From NCBI RefSeq assembly GCF_900155435.1, contig NZ_LT700212.1:1112771-1176770 (forward strand): 64,000 nucleotides of DNA, read 5' to 3'. This document shows, in pieces, positions 44,036 to 54,228 of the stretch; position 1 is the stretch's first letter, and the number at the start of each line of letters is the position of its first letter. The notes under the pieces are model-generated. The model made no database searches, was not told where the DNA came from, and saw only the letters and a program-made list of their open reading frames with translations. The position numbers and the translations under genes were made by a program. The stretch comes from Actinomyces provencensis. GTDB taxonomy: Bacteria > Actinomycetota > Actinomycetes > Actinomycetales > Actinomycetaceae.

Positions 44036-45580
44036 GTGACCGCGTTCGATCCCACCGCCCAGCACGACTCGACGAGGACGTCCACCACGCAGGCGGGCGC
44101 ACCTCGCGAGTCCGACGCGAACTCGCTGAGCGTGGGGCCCGACGGACCCCTCATGCTCCACGACGTCGCACTGGTGGAGAAGCTCGCCCACTTCGACCGG
44201 GAGCGCATCCCGGAGCGCAGCCCCCACGCCAAGGGCTCCGGCGCCTTCGGTGAGCTCGTCATCACCGAGGACGTCTCGGAGTACACCAAGGCGAAGCTCT
44301 TCCAGCCCGGTACCCGCACCCCGATGCTGGCCCGCTTCTCGACCGTGGCCGGCGAGCTGGGTTCCCCCGACACGTGGCGTGACGTGCGCGGTTTCGCCCT
44401 GAAGTTCTACACGCAGGACGGCAACTACGACATCGTCGGCAACAACACCCCGACCTTCTTCGTGCGCGACCCCATGAAGTTCCCCGACTTCATCCACTCC
44501 CAGAAGCGCATGCCCGCCTCCGGCCTGCGTGACAACAACATGCAGTGGGACTTCTGGACGCTCTCGCCCGAGTCCGCCCACCAGGTCACCTACCTCATGG
44601 GTGACCGCGGCCTGCCCCGCACCTGGCGGAACATGAACGGCTACGGCTCCCACGCCTACATGTGGGTCAACGAGGCCGGGGAGAAGTTCTGGGTCAAGTA
44701 CCACTTCCTCACCGAGCAGGGCGTGGAGAACCTCACCAATGAGGAGGCCGCCGAGCTGGCCGGCAAGGACGCGGACTTCCATCGCCGTGACCTGTTCGAC
44801 GCCATCAACCGGGGCGACTTCCCCTCCTGGCGCGTCGAGGTCCAGGTCATGCCCTACGAGGACGCGAAGACCTACCGCTTCAACCCCTTCGACCTCACCA
44901 AGGTCTGGTCGAAGGCGGACTACCCGAGGATCCCGGTCGGCCACTTCACGCTGAACCAGAACCCGACGAACCACTTCGCCCAGATCGAGGAGGCGGCCTT
45001 CAGCCCCGCCAACACCGTCCCGGGCATCGGGGTCTCCCCCGACAAGATGCTGCTGGGCCGCACCTTCGCCTACGCGGACGCCCAGCGCAACCGGCTGGGC
45101 ACCAACTTCAACCAGCTGCCGGTGAACCGGCCGATCACGCCGACGAACTCCTACGACAAGGAGGGCGCGATGCAGTTCCTGCACAGCGGGGACGCCCCGG
45201 TCTACGCGCCGAACTCCTACGGTCGCGCCTACCAGGACCAGCAGGGTCCGGTGGACAACGGGTGGGAGGCCGACGGCGAGCTGGTGCGCACCGCCTACAC
45301 CCTGCACGCCGAGGACGACGACTTCGGCCAGGCCCACACCTTGGTGCGTGACGTCATGGACGATGACCAGCGCACCCGCCTCGTCGACACCGTGACCGGT
45401 TCCCTCCTGGACGGCGTCGTGGAACCCGTGCTCTCCCACGTCTTCGAGTACTGGCGCCACATCGACCAGGAGGTCGGGGACAGCATCGAGAGGACCTACC
45501 GCGCCAAGGCAGGCGCGACCTCCTCGGACGCCACCGCCCCAGCCACCAACGGGTCGGACCCGGCGCCGGCCGGCCACTGA
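44036..45580 (+). CDS. katA: Monofunctional haem catalase
   Basis: A 514-residue catalase, which degrades H2O2. The catalytic His is in [15 protein letters not shown] (His64), the catalytic Asn lies in [12 protein letters not shown], and the haem-ligand Tyr lies in [14 protein letters not shown] (about residue 347). Length and motifs fit small-subunit clade-3 catalases. GTG 44036 is chosen because AGGAGGAA lies 5-6 nt upstream; the open frame begins at 43889 in the Fur gene. A short Ser/Thr/Ala tail ([20 protein letters not shown]) is added at the C-terminus. The gene is downstream of a Fur-family regulator and ends before a strong hairpin. Confidence 0.92.
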   Translation: MTAFDPTAQHDSTRTSTTQAGAPRESDANSLSVGPDGPLMLHDVALVEKLAHFDRERIPERSPHAKGSGAFGELVITEDVSEYTKAKLFQPGTRTPMLARFSTVAGELGSPDTWRDVRGFALKFYTQDGNYDIVGNNTPTFFVRDPMKFPDFIHSQKRMPASGLRDNNMQWDFWTLSPESAHQVTYLMGDRGLPRTWRNMNGYGSHAYMWVNEAGEKFWVKYHFLTEQGVENLTNEEAAELAGKDADFHRRDLFDAINRGDFPSWRVEVQVMPYEDAKTYRFNPFDLTKVWSKADYPRIPVGHFTLNQNPTNHFAQIEEAAFSPANTVPGIGVSPDKMLLGRTFAYADAQRNRLGTNFNQLPVNRPITPTNSYDKEGAMQFLHSGDAPVYAPNSYGRAYQDQQGPVDNGWEADGELVRTAYTLHAEDDDFGQAHTLVRDVMDDDQRTRLVDTVTGSLLDGVVEPVLSHVFEYWRHIDQEVGDSIERTYRAKAGATSSDATAPATNGSDPAPAGH

Positions 45581-45635
45581 CCGACAGGCGGGCCACTGAG
45601 CAGCAGGCGGGCCACCCGCACCACGCGGCACCCAT

Positions 45636-45672
45636 GGGCGGCCGCCGTCCCGACGGGGGACGGTGGCCGCCC
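45636..45672. terminator. Bidirectional terminator hairpin between katA and the uvrA2-like gene
   Basis: GGGCGGCC-G-CCGTCCC (45636-45651) pairs with GGGACGG-T-GGCCGCCC (45657-45672) with one G-U pair and a five-base loop, a 16-bp stem. It lies between two converging stop codons. Confidence 0.75.
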
Positions 45673-45756
45673 GGTGCTGTCACCGACCCCGCCGGCTCAG
45701 CGGGCTCCCGGAGGTCGCGCAGCCGGTGCGAATCGCCCTCGGAACCCGCTCACCAG

Positions 45757-45828
45757 CGAGCCCTCACCACCGAGCCCTCACCACCGGGCCCCCACCACCG
45801 AGCCCTCAGCACCGGGCCCTACAACCAC
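45757..45828 (+). repeat. Five tandem 14-bp repeats
   Basis: Units of CGAGCCCTCACCAC, with variants CGGGCCCCCACCAC and CGAGCCCTCAGCAC, begin at 45757, 45771, 45785, 45799 and 45813. They lie between the hairpin and the stop codon of the uvrA2-like gene and just cover that stop. Confidence 0.8.
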
Positions 45829-48318
45829 CGTCCGATCACCGAGTCCGCATCGGCCCGGATCTCTTCCACCGTCCCGGTGGCGATCACGTGGCCGCCCTCG
45901 TCCCCGGCACCGGGGCCGATGTCGATGACGTGGTCGGCGTTGGCGATCATGTCGGTGTCGTGCTCGATGACGATGATGGTCGCCCCGGCGTCGAGCAGGC
46001 GGTCGAAGACCCCCAGCAGCGTGTGGATGTCGCGCGGGTGCAGGCCGATCGAGGGCTCGTCGAAGACGAAGAGCTGGTGGCGCTGACCGCGACGCAGCTC
46101 GGTGGCCAGGCGCAGACGCTGCGCCTCACCCCCGGACAGGGACGGAGTCGGCTCCCCCAGACGCAGGTAGCCCAGGCCCACGTCCACCAGGGACTGCAGC
46201 ACGCGCGCGATCGCCTGCTCCCCGGCGAAGACCTCGGCGGCGCGGGAGACCTCCAGGCCCAGCACGTCGGCGATCGTGCGGCCCTCCCAGGTGACCTCCA
46301 GCGTCTCGGGGTTGTAGCGCTTCCCGTCGCAGTCCGGGCAGCGCATGGGAACGTCGGGCAGGTACTGGAGGTCCAGGCTCAGCTCGCCGAGACCCTGGCA
46401 GGTGGGGCAGCGCCCGGCGGCCGTGTTGTAGGAGAAGTGCCCGGTCCTCCAACCGCGCTCCCGCGCCTGCGGGGTGGCAGCGAAGAGCCTGCGGATCGGG
46501 TCGAAGACCCCGGAGTAGGTGGCGGGTGCGGAGCGCGCGTTGCGACCGATGGGGGTGGCATCCACCGTGACCACACGGTGGATCCCGCCCTCGTCGAGGT
46601 CCTGCACGTGGGCGGGCAGTGGGCGCCCCTCGGCGCGTGCCTCCAGGGCGGGAACCAGACTGTCGAGGACGAGGGCGCTCTTGCCGGCACCCGACACCCC
46701 GGTGACGACCGTCATCACCCCCAGCGGGAACCGGGCGGTGACGTCGTGCAGGTTGAACCGGTCCCCCACGTGCACGCGCAGCGCGGGGTCGCCCTCGTCG
46801 AGGTGGACCTCCCTCTGCGCACGCACGCGTCCGGGGTGGTCCTCACGCAGGAAGGGCGCGATGAGGGAGCCGGGGTGTCGCCTCGATCTCCGCGACGCTG
46901 CCCTGCGCGATGACGCGCCCGCCCCGGTCGCCGGCGCCCGGGCCCATCTCGACGAGTTGGTCGGCGGCGCGCAGCACCTGGACGTCGTGATCGACCACCA
47001 CCAGGGAGTTGCCGTTGTCGACCAGGGCCCCGATCGCGCCGATGAGGCCGTGGACGTTGGCGGGGTGCATGCCGATCGTGGGCTCGTCCAGGACGAAGAG
47101 GAGGCCGGTGGACCTGGAGAGGACCGTGTGGGCGAGCCGGATGCGTTGGCGCTCCCCCGTCGAGAGCGTGTCCCCGGACCGGCTCAGCGCCAGGTAGTGC
47201 AGTCCCAGGGACCTCAACGGCGCGATCGCGCGGTGCAGTTCGGTGCACAGCCGGTGGGCGAGGTCGCGGGTGTCGGGTGGGACGGAGGCCTCGATGCCGG
47301 GCACCGCCGCCTCGAGCTGGCCCAGGGTGAGGTCGCAGGCCTCGGCGATGGTGCGCCCGTCCACGGTGGTGCGCAGCGCGGAGGGCGCCAGGCGGGTCCC
47401 GTGGCAGGCCGGGCACAGCCGCATGACGAAGAAGCGCTGCGCGCGGGTGGAGGTGGCGCCGCCGGTCCCCTCGTCGGCGATCTGCTCGGCGGAGTCGTAG
47501 GCGTTGACGTAGGCGGCGTTGAGGGTGATGACGTGGCCGCTCCTGGTGGGCATGACGATGCGGCGGGTCACCTCGGGGCCGTGGAGGACCGTCTCACGTT
47601 CCTCGTCCGTGAGGTCCTCGAAGGGCACGTCAGTGCGCACGCCGAGCTCCGCGGCGACCAAGGGCATGTTGGAGTGCATGAGGCCGTGCCAAGGGGCCAC
47701 CGCGCCCTCGGAGATGGTGCGCGAGGGGTCGGGGACGATGCCGTGGGGGTCGATCTCGCGGACCTGGCCCAGGCCGTGGCACCTCGGGCACGCGCCCAGG
47801 GTGTTGAAGGAGAAGTCCTCGGCGCTGGGCGCGTCGAACTCCACCCCACACACCGGGCAGGTGCGCGTGGCCGCGATCCCCTGCCGGTACGAGGGCGGGA
47901 GGCGGTGCCCGTTGGGGCACAGGTGGGAACCGATGCGGGAGTACACGAGGCGCAGGACGGCGAGGACCTCGCTCATGGTGCCCACGGTGCTGCGCGGGCC
48001 GGGAACCGGCGGGCGCTGGCGCAGGGCCAGTGCGGAGGGCAGGAAGGACACGCGGTCGACGTCGGGCTTGGCGGCCTGGCTGATGCGCCGCCGGGTGAAG
48101 GTCGACAGGGCGTCGAGGTAGCGCCGCGAGCCCTCCGCGTAGAGGACCCCCATGGCCAGGGAGGACTTGCCCGAGCCGGACAGTCCCGTGATGCCCACGA
48201 ACTGTCCCAGAGGGATGTCGATGTCCACGTCGCGCAGGGTGTTGACCCGGGCGCCGCGGACCTCGATGGCGTCGGGGCCCCGGCGGCGGGGGGTGGGAGT
48301 GGGAGTGGAGGCAGCCAT
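45819..48318 (-). pseudogene. UvrA2-like ABC-type excinuclease/drug-resistance protein, frameshifted
   Basis: The N-half (46843-48318) has Walker A GLSGSGKSS, zinc motifs CPRCHGLGQV and CPACHGTRL, signature LSTGERQRIRLA and VLDEPTIGMHP, then runs off as ATPRLPHRALPA and stops. The C-half (45819-46826, next frame) has Walker A GVSGAGKSA, zinc motif CPTCQGLGEL with CPDCDGK, and signature LSGGEAQRLRLA. The two halves join if one C is removed near 46870 (CCCC to CCC), giving ATPGSLIAPFLRE. Corrected length is about 832 residues, shorter than true UvrA, as in UvrA2/DrrC types linked to drug tolerance. A leaderless start is likely (TACACT, 7 nt, ATG 48318). It is a pseudogene unless the extra C is a read error. 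Confidence 0.8.
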
Positions 48319-48597
48319 GTCCCGCAGTGTAGGAGCGCACGAGGGTGGGGCGGGTTCCCCGGTCCGGCCCGCACGCCGCCACACGTTGACGGTCAGCTAC
48401 GCAGGCGCGGCCGCGGCGCAGTCCCGGTGCCGGACGTGCCCACTGGACGGCTCACCGCGGGTCGCTCCTGCCGGGTGCGGGTGCCGCAGGAGGTGGATCC
48501 GGCAACGGACACGATGGACCCGACACCGGCGGAAGCAACCGACACCGGCGAGGTCACCGGGCGTCGTCGACGGACCCCGACCTATCGTGAAAAACCG

Positions 48598-48642
48598 ATA
48601 CCGCCCGAGTATATGGATTTCACGATACTCCCACGGTATACT
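48598..48642 (+). promoter_or_regulatory. hipBA operators and promoter
   Basis: Two palindromes of form ATAC-N7-GTAT, at 48598-48612 and 48625-48639, start 27 bp apart, with an ATAC half-site at 48652. The -10 box TATACT (48637-48642) overlaps the second operator, and TGGATT (48614-48619) is 17 bp upstream. HipB dimers probably bind both sites and repress their own operon. Confidence 0.75.
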
Positions 48643-48675
48643 GAAATCCTGATACGAGTCGATCGGAGGCCTCCC

Positions 48676-48921
48676 ATGCCCACACGAAGCGCACGTCTTC
48701 GCGCACCGGCAGACTTCGGACTCGCCCTCCAGCAGGCCAGGATGGCCCAGGGTCTGTCACAGACCGACCTCGCCCGCGAGCTCGGCATCACACAGAGCAC
48801 GGTCAGCGCCTTCGAGACAGGGAAGTCCACGATCCACCTGCGTCGACTCCTGGAGCTCGCCCGTGCCACCGGGATCACTTTCACCGCCACTTGGGACGAC
48901 GACGATGCGACTCGCCGTTGA
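48676..48921 (+). CDS. hipB: HipB-like antitoxin, XRE helix-turn-helix
   Basis: An 81-residue DNA-binding antitoxin. The helix-turn-helix is GLSQTDLARELGITQSTVSA followed by FETGKSTIHLRRLLELARAT. In E. coli HipB represses hipBA and holds HipA inactive. The start has GGAGG 6 nt upstream and follows two operators. The 3' end overlaps the hipA start (48905) by 17 nt. It looks intact although its toxin carries a stop codon, a common route to toxin loss. Confidence 0.85.
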   Translation: MPTRSARLRAPADFGLALQQARMAQGLSQTDLARELGITQSTVSAFETGKSTIHLRRLLELARATGITFTATWDDDDATRR

Positions 48922-50134
48922 GCTGCACGGGATCCGTGTGGGGACCATCGACGGCGACGCACGGACCTTCGACTTCCTCCCGTCGCCCGAGGCGATCGAA
49001 CGCTTCGGGGCCAACAGCACGATCCTCTCCGTCGCGATCCCCCTGGCCCCGAGGCAGCGCAGGGACCATGCCAGGCGCCGGCGCAATTGGTTCGCCGAGC
49101 TCCTGCCGGAAGGGAGCCAGTACGAGCACATGCTGGCCCAGGGCCACCTCATCCGGGGTGACACACCCGCCTTCCTGGCCCGGTAAGGTCGCGACGTGGC
49201 GGGGGCTCTCCAGATCTGGGACCTCGACGATCCCACCGAGCCCCGTTCCCCGGGGTTGAGGGAGCTCTCGCCCCCACAGGTCCGCAGGATGCTCGAGGAC
49301 CCCGTCGGCTCACCACTCGCCAATGAGGCCAGTACCGGCAAGTCCTCCCTGGGCGGTGTCCAACCCAAGATCGTCCTGGTGAGGACCCCCACCGGGTGGG
49401 CCCAGGCAGTCGGCGGTCAGCCCACCACGCACATCCTCAAGCCGCAGCTGGGGGGAACGCTGGGCACCGTCATCTTCGACGAGGAGTTCGGCTCGCGACT
49501 CTCCCGACGGATGGGGCTGGCGGCATTCGGGACGACGGTCGCGGACTTCGACGGTCTGGCGGCACTGGTGGTGGAACGCTACGACCGCAGTGACGGCACC
49601 CGTGTGCACCAGGAGGACCTCAGCCAGGCCCTCGGCGCGGAGCACAACGAGAAGTACCAGGAGATGGGTGGGGTGGTGAGCCTCCGCAGGGTTGCCGAGG
49701 TCCTCAGCCAGTACGCAAGTGCTCGGGACTTGCACCACTTGGCGCGGATGGTGGTCCTGTCGGTGGCCGTGGGGAACCTCGACATGCACACCAAGAACAT
49801 CGCTCTCCTGCACCCCTCCACCGGGGAGACGCTCCTGGCACCCGCCTACGACGTGGTTCCACAGGCCCACGGGCCCAACCACGGCAGACTCGCGCTCGCT
49901 GTCAACGGGACGTACCGCCATCAGGAGATCACCCGCGCGGACCTCGTCGCCGAGTTCACCTCCTGGGGGCTCCGACATGCCGAGCAGCGGACATCTGACG
50001 CCCTGGACGAGATCGCGGCGATCCTGGACGAGGAGACACCGCTCGCCGGGTCCTTCCACGGACTGCTCGATGAGATCACCTCCTTTGTCGACAATCTCCG
50101 CAGCGGACTCCCCGTCGGCGGAGCCCCGCGGTAG
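48905..50134 (+). pseudogene. hipA: HipA-like kinase toxin interrupted by an in-frame stop codon
   Basis: A HipA-type Ser/Thr kinase split by TAA at 49184-49186 (FLAR-stop-GRDVAGALQIWD; a TAC Tyr codon would restore it). The frame before and after is the same. Before the stop is the N-terminal domain (HGIRVGTIDGD to LPEGSQYEHMLAQGHL). After it are the kinase blocks SLGGVQPKIVLVRTP, HILKPQL, VGNLDMHTKNIALLH (the GNxDxHxKN catalytic loop) and LAPAYDVVPQA. Intact HipA phosphorylates GltX and induces persistence. A GTG restart at 49196 would lack the N-terminal subdomain. It is probably inactive in this sequence. Confidence 0.85.
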
Positions 50135-50305
50135 TCACCGATCGGCTGGGAGCGACGTCCCGCGTCCCCCGGTCCCCGGACATTCCACGGACTCGTTCCG
50201 GGCGGAGGACCACCGACGCCACGAAGTGCGGGTGTCGGCCACCGCCGATCCGGCGTAGGCTCGACGTGACGTGACCACCGACACACCTGAGGAGGTGATG
50301 ATCCG

Positions 50306-50419
50306 ATGGGTGACAAGTCCCCGAAGAAGTCCGGCTCGAAGACCCCCGCCGGGAAGACCCTCAAGGAGAAGCGGGCGGCCAAGAAGGCCAAGCACGACGC
50401 CAAGGCCCACGAGGCCTGA
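50306..50419 (+). CDS. Small basic conserved protein
   Basis: A 37-residue Lys/Ala-rich protein (MGDKSPKKSGSKTPAGKTLK then EKRAAKKAKHDAKAHEA). Similar short MGDKSPK-type proteins are common in actinobacteria, but their role is unknown; nucleic-acid binding is a guess from charge. The ribosome site is exceptionally strong: AGGAGGTGAT at 50290-50299, matching the 16S anti-SD almost fully. It was too short for automatic gene finding. It lies between hipA and the hydrolase, in its own small intergenic segment. Confidence 0.75.
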   Translation: MGDKSPKKSGSKTPAGKTLKEKRAAKKAKHDAKAHEA

Positions 50420-50543
50420 CCTCTCCAGCACCGACCACAGCGCCCCGGGCCACCACGTCGTGGCACGGGGCGTCGTGCTGCGCTCCGGATCCGAATCCCG
50501 ATACCGGGTCTCCGCGGCCCGGGGGCAGCCGTACCTTGGGGGT

Positions 50544-52178
50544 GTGAGCGATCCACAGAGCACACCCCCGGCGCACCCGGACGACGGCGCCGGCGCTCCC
50601 CCGCCGCCCACCGCGGCCGACGGCTGGGGGCCCGACATCCTCCCCGGTTTCGAGCGCCTCACGCTGGAGCTCGCACCGGACGAGGAGGGTGACGTCGTCG
50701 CCACGCTCGTGCGCCCTGCGCGGAGAGCGGGATCGGGTGCGGATGCGGGGGCCGGAGGGCGCACCGACGAGGGCAGCGCCGGGAACCCCGGCGAGGGCGA
50801 GGCCAAGAGCATCCGCGAGGACGCAGCAGGGAGCATCCACGAGGACGGCGCCCCCGATGTCGGCGTGGACGTGCTGTACGTGCACGGCTGGAACGACTAC
50901 TTCTTCCAGGCCCACGTGGCCGACTTCTGGGAGCGCCGAGGCGCGCGCTTCTTCGCCCTGGACCTGCGCAAGTACGGCCGCAGCATCCGCGAGCACCAGA
51001 CCCCGGGGTTCATCCGGGACCTTGCCACCTATGACGAGGAGATCGGGGCCGCCCTCGTCGCCATGGGTCACCCGGCCCCCGCCGCCACCGACGCCACCGG
51101 TGGCGGCACCGCACTGGTCGGTGCGGAGGGCAGCGCGCCGACAGCGCTCAGTTCCCTGACGGGTCCGCTCCCGGCGGGAGGCCTCGCGGCGGCCGCCGTG
51201 CGCGCACTGTTCTCCGACCCGCTCTCCCGCAGATCCACGGCAGCGGAGTCCCGACCCCTGAGGGAGGGTCCCGCGTCGGCGGAAGATCCTTCCGGGAGCG
51301 TCGCTCCCCCAGCAGTAGACCCGGCGCCGAACCTCCTGACCTCCCCCACGGGTCCCGAGGGGTCCGCGGAACTCCCGCCGTCACCGGCAGCCACCGCGCC
51401 CCCCGCTGACGAGGGCCGGATCGGTGCCGGGTCCCCGCCCACTCCCCCGTCGTCGGCTCACGTCGCCGGGTCCGAGCCACGCCATGTCGCCCATCCGGGG
51501 GAAACCCTCGAGGACGCCGCGCACATGGAACCCGATCCCGAGCGCCGCAAGCTGTTGCTGGTGGGGCACTCGACCGGGGGCCTCATCCTCAGCCTGTGGG
51601 TCTCGCGCCATCCCGGGTGGGCTGACGGATTGGTGTTGAACTCCCCGTGGTTGGAGTTCCAGACCCGCAACATCGGGCGTCGCCTGCTGGAGCCGGGGGT
51701 GCGGGTGCATGCTGCGCTGGCCCCACAGAACCGCATGGTCAACGTGGACCTCGGTGTCTACACGCGCTCGATCTCCTCCCGCTTCGACGGGGAGTGGGAC
51801 TACGACCCGACCCTGCGCTCCGACGCGGGGTGGCACGCGACGCCGGCGTGGCTCTCCGCGATCCTGCAGGGCCAGGAGACCGTCGCCAAGGGTCTGGGGA
51901 TCACCGTTCCCGTCCTGGTGCTGCTCAGCGCCTCGTCGAGCCTGCCCCTGGTGTGGAGCGAGGCAGCCATGCGCACCGACACCGTCCTGGACGTCGTCGG
52001 GGTGGCCCGCAGGTCCCCCGACCTGGGCAGCCATGTCACCATCGTGCGGGTCGAGGGCGCGCTGCACGACGTCACCCTCTCCGCGGCCCCCGTCCGCGAA
52101 GTCGTCTGGACCGAGACCGAGCGCTGGTTCGCCGCCTACATGGGTCCGCGTCCCGCCGCCCGTTCGCCGCGCCACTGA
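50544..52178 (+). CDS. Alpha/beta hydrolase with a ~190-residue disordered insertion
   Basis: A 544-residue hydrolase. The N-terminal part has VDVLYVHGWNDYFFQ (oxyanion loop, about residue 115) and FFALDLRKYGRSIREH. The nucleophile elbow GHSTGG appears only at about residue 346, and the acid/His region is near SHVTIVRVEGALHDVTL (about 506). Between the elbow and the preceding strand lies a Pro/Ala/Ser-rich, low-complexity insertion of about 180 residues (TALVGAEGSAPTALSSLTGP and so on), which has no parallel in the usual family. Substrate is unknown. GTG 50544 is chosen because TACCTT ends 6 nt upstream, a leaderless pattern; the frame extends back to 50271. Confidence 0.75.
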   Translation: MSDPQSTPPAHPDDGAGAPPPPTAADGWGPDILPGFERLTLELAPDEEGDVVATLVRPARRAGSGADAGAGGRTDEGSAGNPGEGEAKSIREDAAGSIHEDGAPDVGVDVLYVHGWNDYFFQAHVADFWERRGARFFALDLRKYGRSIREHQTPGFIRDLATYDEEIGAALVAMGHPAPAATDATGGGTALVGAEGSAPTALSSLTGPLPAGGLAAAAVRALFSDPLSRRSTAAESRPLREGPASAEDPSGSVAPPAVDPAPNLLTSPTGPEGSAELPPSPAATAPPADEGRIGAGSPPTPPSSAHVAGSEPRHVAHPGETLEDAAHMEPDPERRKLLLVGHSTGGLILSLWVSRHPGWADGLVLNSPWLEFQTRNIGRRLLEPGVRVHAALAPQNRMVNVDLGVYTRSISSRFDGEWDYDPTLRSDAGWHATPAWLSAILQGQETVAKGLGITVPVLVLLSASSSLPLVWSEAAMRTDTVLDVVGVARRSPDLGSHVTIVRVEGALHDVTLSAAPVREVVWTETERWFAAYMGPRPAARSPRH

Positions 52179-52299
52179 ACCTGCGCCCCCCCTTCCGGGG
52201 CGGGGTACCGGGCGCTGGGGTCCGGGCACCGGCGGGAATGGATCACCGCTCGACGCGTTGTGGTCCATGGATGCATCCCCATCAACCCCGGGAGGGCCC

Positions 52300-52959
52300 A
52301 TGCGGCAACCAGCACTGTCAGTCGGCGACCAGATCGGGCTCCTGGAGTCCTCGGGGGCGTTCGGAGTCTCCCTCGACGCGGGCGCCGTGCGCGCGGCGGC
52401 CCACCGCCTCCTCCAGGAGGTGCCCGACGAGGTCGCACTGGTGGGCCTGCACCCGCGGTGGTTCCGGGCCTCTGACCTGGCCCCCCTGATGAGGCGTGAG
52501 GGGAAGGCCGGGTTCGTCGTCACGGACATGACGGACGTCGACGAGTTCCTCCCCGTGGGCGTGAGGCTCCCGGACTCGCCGCTCTACTTGGTGCGCGGTG
52601 TCAGCCGTGGCGACGACCTGCGCAATGCCTCCCCGCAGGAGGCACTGCGTGAGTTCGACGCCACCGGACGACGTGGGTTGACCCTGCAGGAGGGCCTCAG
52701 CTGGGCGCTCACCGATCCCGGGGTGATCGAGACGAACGCCTGCTTCATGACGATCGCCTCCCGGAAGCAGAAGGGATCCTCACGCGCGGGCGAGCCGGTG
52801 TTCGACACCCGCACCCCCGCACTGTGGATCAGCGGAGGGACGGGCCGCGACGGTGCCGAGCACCGCAACGCCCCGAAGCTCGGCTGGTGCTGGTGGCGCA
52901 ACCGCCACACCTGGCTGGGGATCGCCTCGGCCGAGGGGGACGTCGACCGAGCGGCGTGA
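52300..52959 (+). CDS. DUF5701 family protein
   Basis: A 219-residue protein whose C-terminal block APKLGWCWWRNRHTWLGIAS is the mark of DUF5701. Other conserved parts are EVALVGLHPRWFRASDLAPL and ALWISGGTGRDG. Its function is unknown. ATG 52300 is chosen because GGGAGGG lies about 4 nt upstream; the open frame begins at 51709 inside the hydrolase gene. It is transcribed in the same direction as the hydrolase, 121 nt downstream, so co-transcription is possible. No membrane segment or signal peptide is visible. Downstream lies the gene graveyard. Confidence 0.7.
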   Translation: MRQPALSVGDQIGLLESSGAFGVSLDAGAVRAAAHRLLQEVPDEVALVGLHPRWFRASDLAPLMRREGKAGFVVTDMTDVDEFLPVGVRLPDSPLYLVRGVSRGDDLRNASPQEALREFDATGRRGLTLQEGLSWALTDPGVIETNACFMTIASRKQKGSSRAGEPVFDTRTPALWISGGTGRDGAEHRNAPKLGWCWWRNRHTWLGIASAEGDVDRAA

Positions 52960-53100
52960 GGCGCTGTCCGTGTCGGTGAGCCGCAGTGTGCACGCGGCCG
53001 TCAGACATCGGGTTGCGGTCCGGTGACTTCTGCCGCGATGCCGTCAGGAGGTGCGACGGACCGTCGCATACTTGAGCCTGCAGAGTCCTCTCCCCGCTGA

Positions 53101-53910
53101 CGCGGCAGCCACGCCCCGGGGAGCGCAGAACCCCTCTTCGGAGACGGTCGCTCCGTCTTCGACCGCGACACCCCGTGCTGGACCCCTGACACCGGGCGCG
53201 AACTCCACTCCGCCATGCGCAACACGCTGCTCCCGCTGGCCCTCCCCGACACCTTCCGACCGGGCATCTCCGACGCCTCGCGCATGAAGGTCGGGGACCT
53301 GGTCCTGGTCCGTGTCGGTGACGACGCCCAGCTCGCCACGATCAGCAGACCGCTGGAACTCGCCGATGACCGCCAGCGGCTGCGTCGCGCGGTCGGGTGA
53401 AGCCCGGAGCCCGTGTCCTTCTCCGGGCTCCCCGGCGACCGCCGAGCGCGAGCCGGTCCCGCGACAGGTCCCGGCACCGGTCGAGCTGCTGCTCTCCCCC
53501 GCCACGACGGCCCTCGCCGACCGCACCACCATCGACATGCCCTGGCTGGACGGTTTCATCGACCTGCTCGACCGCCGCCGTCAGGTGATCCTCCACGGTC
53601 CCCCCCCGGGACCGGGAAGACCTATCTGGCCCGCGCCGTCGCCCGTCATCTCGCACCCGGCAGCACGACGATCGTCCAGTTCCACCCCTCCCACTCCCAC
53701 AAGGACGTCTTCGAGGGTTTCCGCCCCACACCCCTGGAGGACCGGGCTCTCGAGTCCGGCGTTGAGGGTGTCGGCGTTGCCAAGCAGGTAGGGGACGAAA
53801 CGGTCGACCGGATCCTCGACGTCGGCAGTGCGTTCGCTGGCGGGCTTGCCAGCAGACTCGAGCGGGCCCGCGCCAAGCGTTCCGCCGCGCAACCTGACGA
53901 TCTGGAGTGA
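53101..53910 (+). pseudogene. McrB-like AAA ATPase remnant
   Basis: Fragments of a 5-methylcytosine-restriction-type AAA ATPase. Frame 1 holds LLPLALPDTFRPGISDASR to ADDRQRLRRAVG and then stops; frame 2 holds TTIDMPWLDGFIDLLDRR and VILHGPP. After an eight-C run at 53600-53607 (six expected) frame 1 resumes with PGTGKTYLARAVARHLAPGS, a Walker A, and FHPSHSHKDVFEGFRPTP, where family similarity ends. Two frame changes and a missing C-terminus show a decayed gene. In McrBC systems McrB is the GTP-driven translocase of a methyl-dependent restriction enzyme; no McrC was found nearby. Confidence in the family is moderate. Confidence 0.65.
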
Positions 53911-54039
53911 CAGGTCCGAGGCGTGGCGTCCTGTCATCTGGGTGACACGGATCCGAGATCCCCGGGGCGCGTGCGCTTGAGACTCGATCGGGGTTCCATC
54001 CCCGCTCGCCGCCGGACTGGACCGCCTGGGCGTGACAGC

Positions 54040-54228
54040 TGAACGACACCGGTGTGCCAGCGGCAAGGGAGTGGGCGATCTCTCGACTCCCGGACTCTCC
54101 GATGTACCCGCCGGGTTGACGACGAGTACCCGGTCAGCGAGCTCGATCTTGCGCAGGCGGAGCGCATCGAGCGCGGCCTTCTGCTGGTGGGTGCTTGTGT
54201 GACCGCCCTCGCGATGCCCGGGAACCAC
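54040..54228 (-). pseudogene. Nucleoside 2-deoxyribosyltransferase-like fragment
   Basis: A short fragment, truncated at its N-terminus: QQKAALDALRLRKIELADRV, then LVVNPAG in one frame. After one missing G near 54110, YIGESGSREIAHSLAAGTPV follows in the next frame. Together they match the central part of nucleoside 2-deoxyribosyltransferase-like proteins (the HLRKIDLADEVLVVN-type block followed by YIGES). The upstream part is lost. Its end abuts the stop codon of the DUF4232 gene. Confidence 0.5.

Noticed and set aside
53581-54228. 215-residue open frame on the minus strand over the graveyard
   Set aside because: Only its first ~40 residues match a known family, and the rest is antisense to the McrB-like remnant; it is annotated as a fragment instead.
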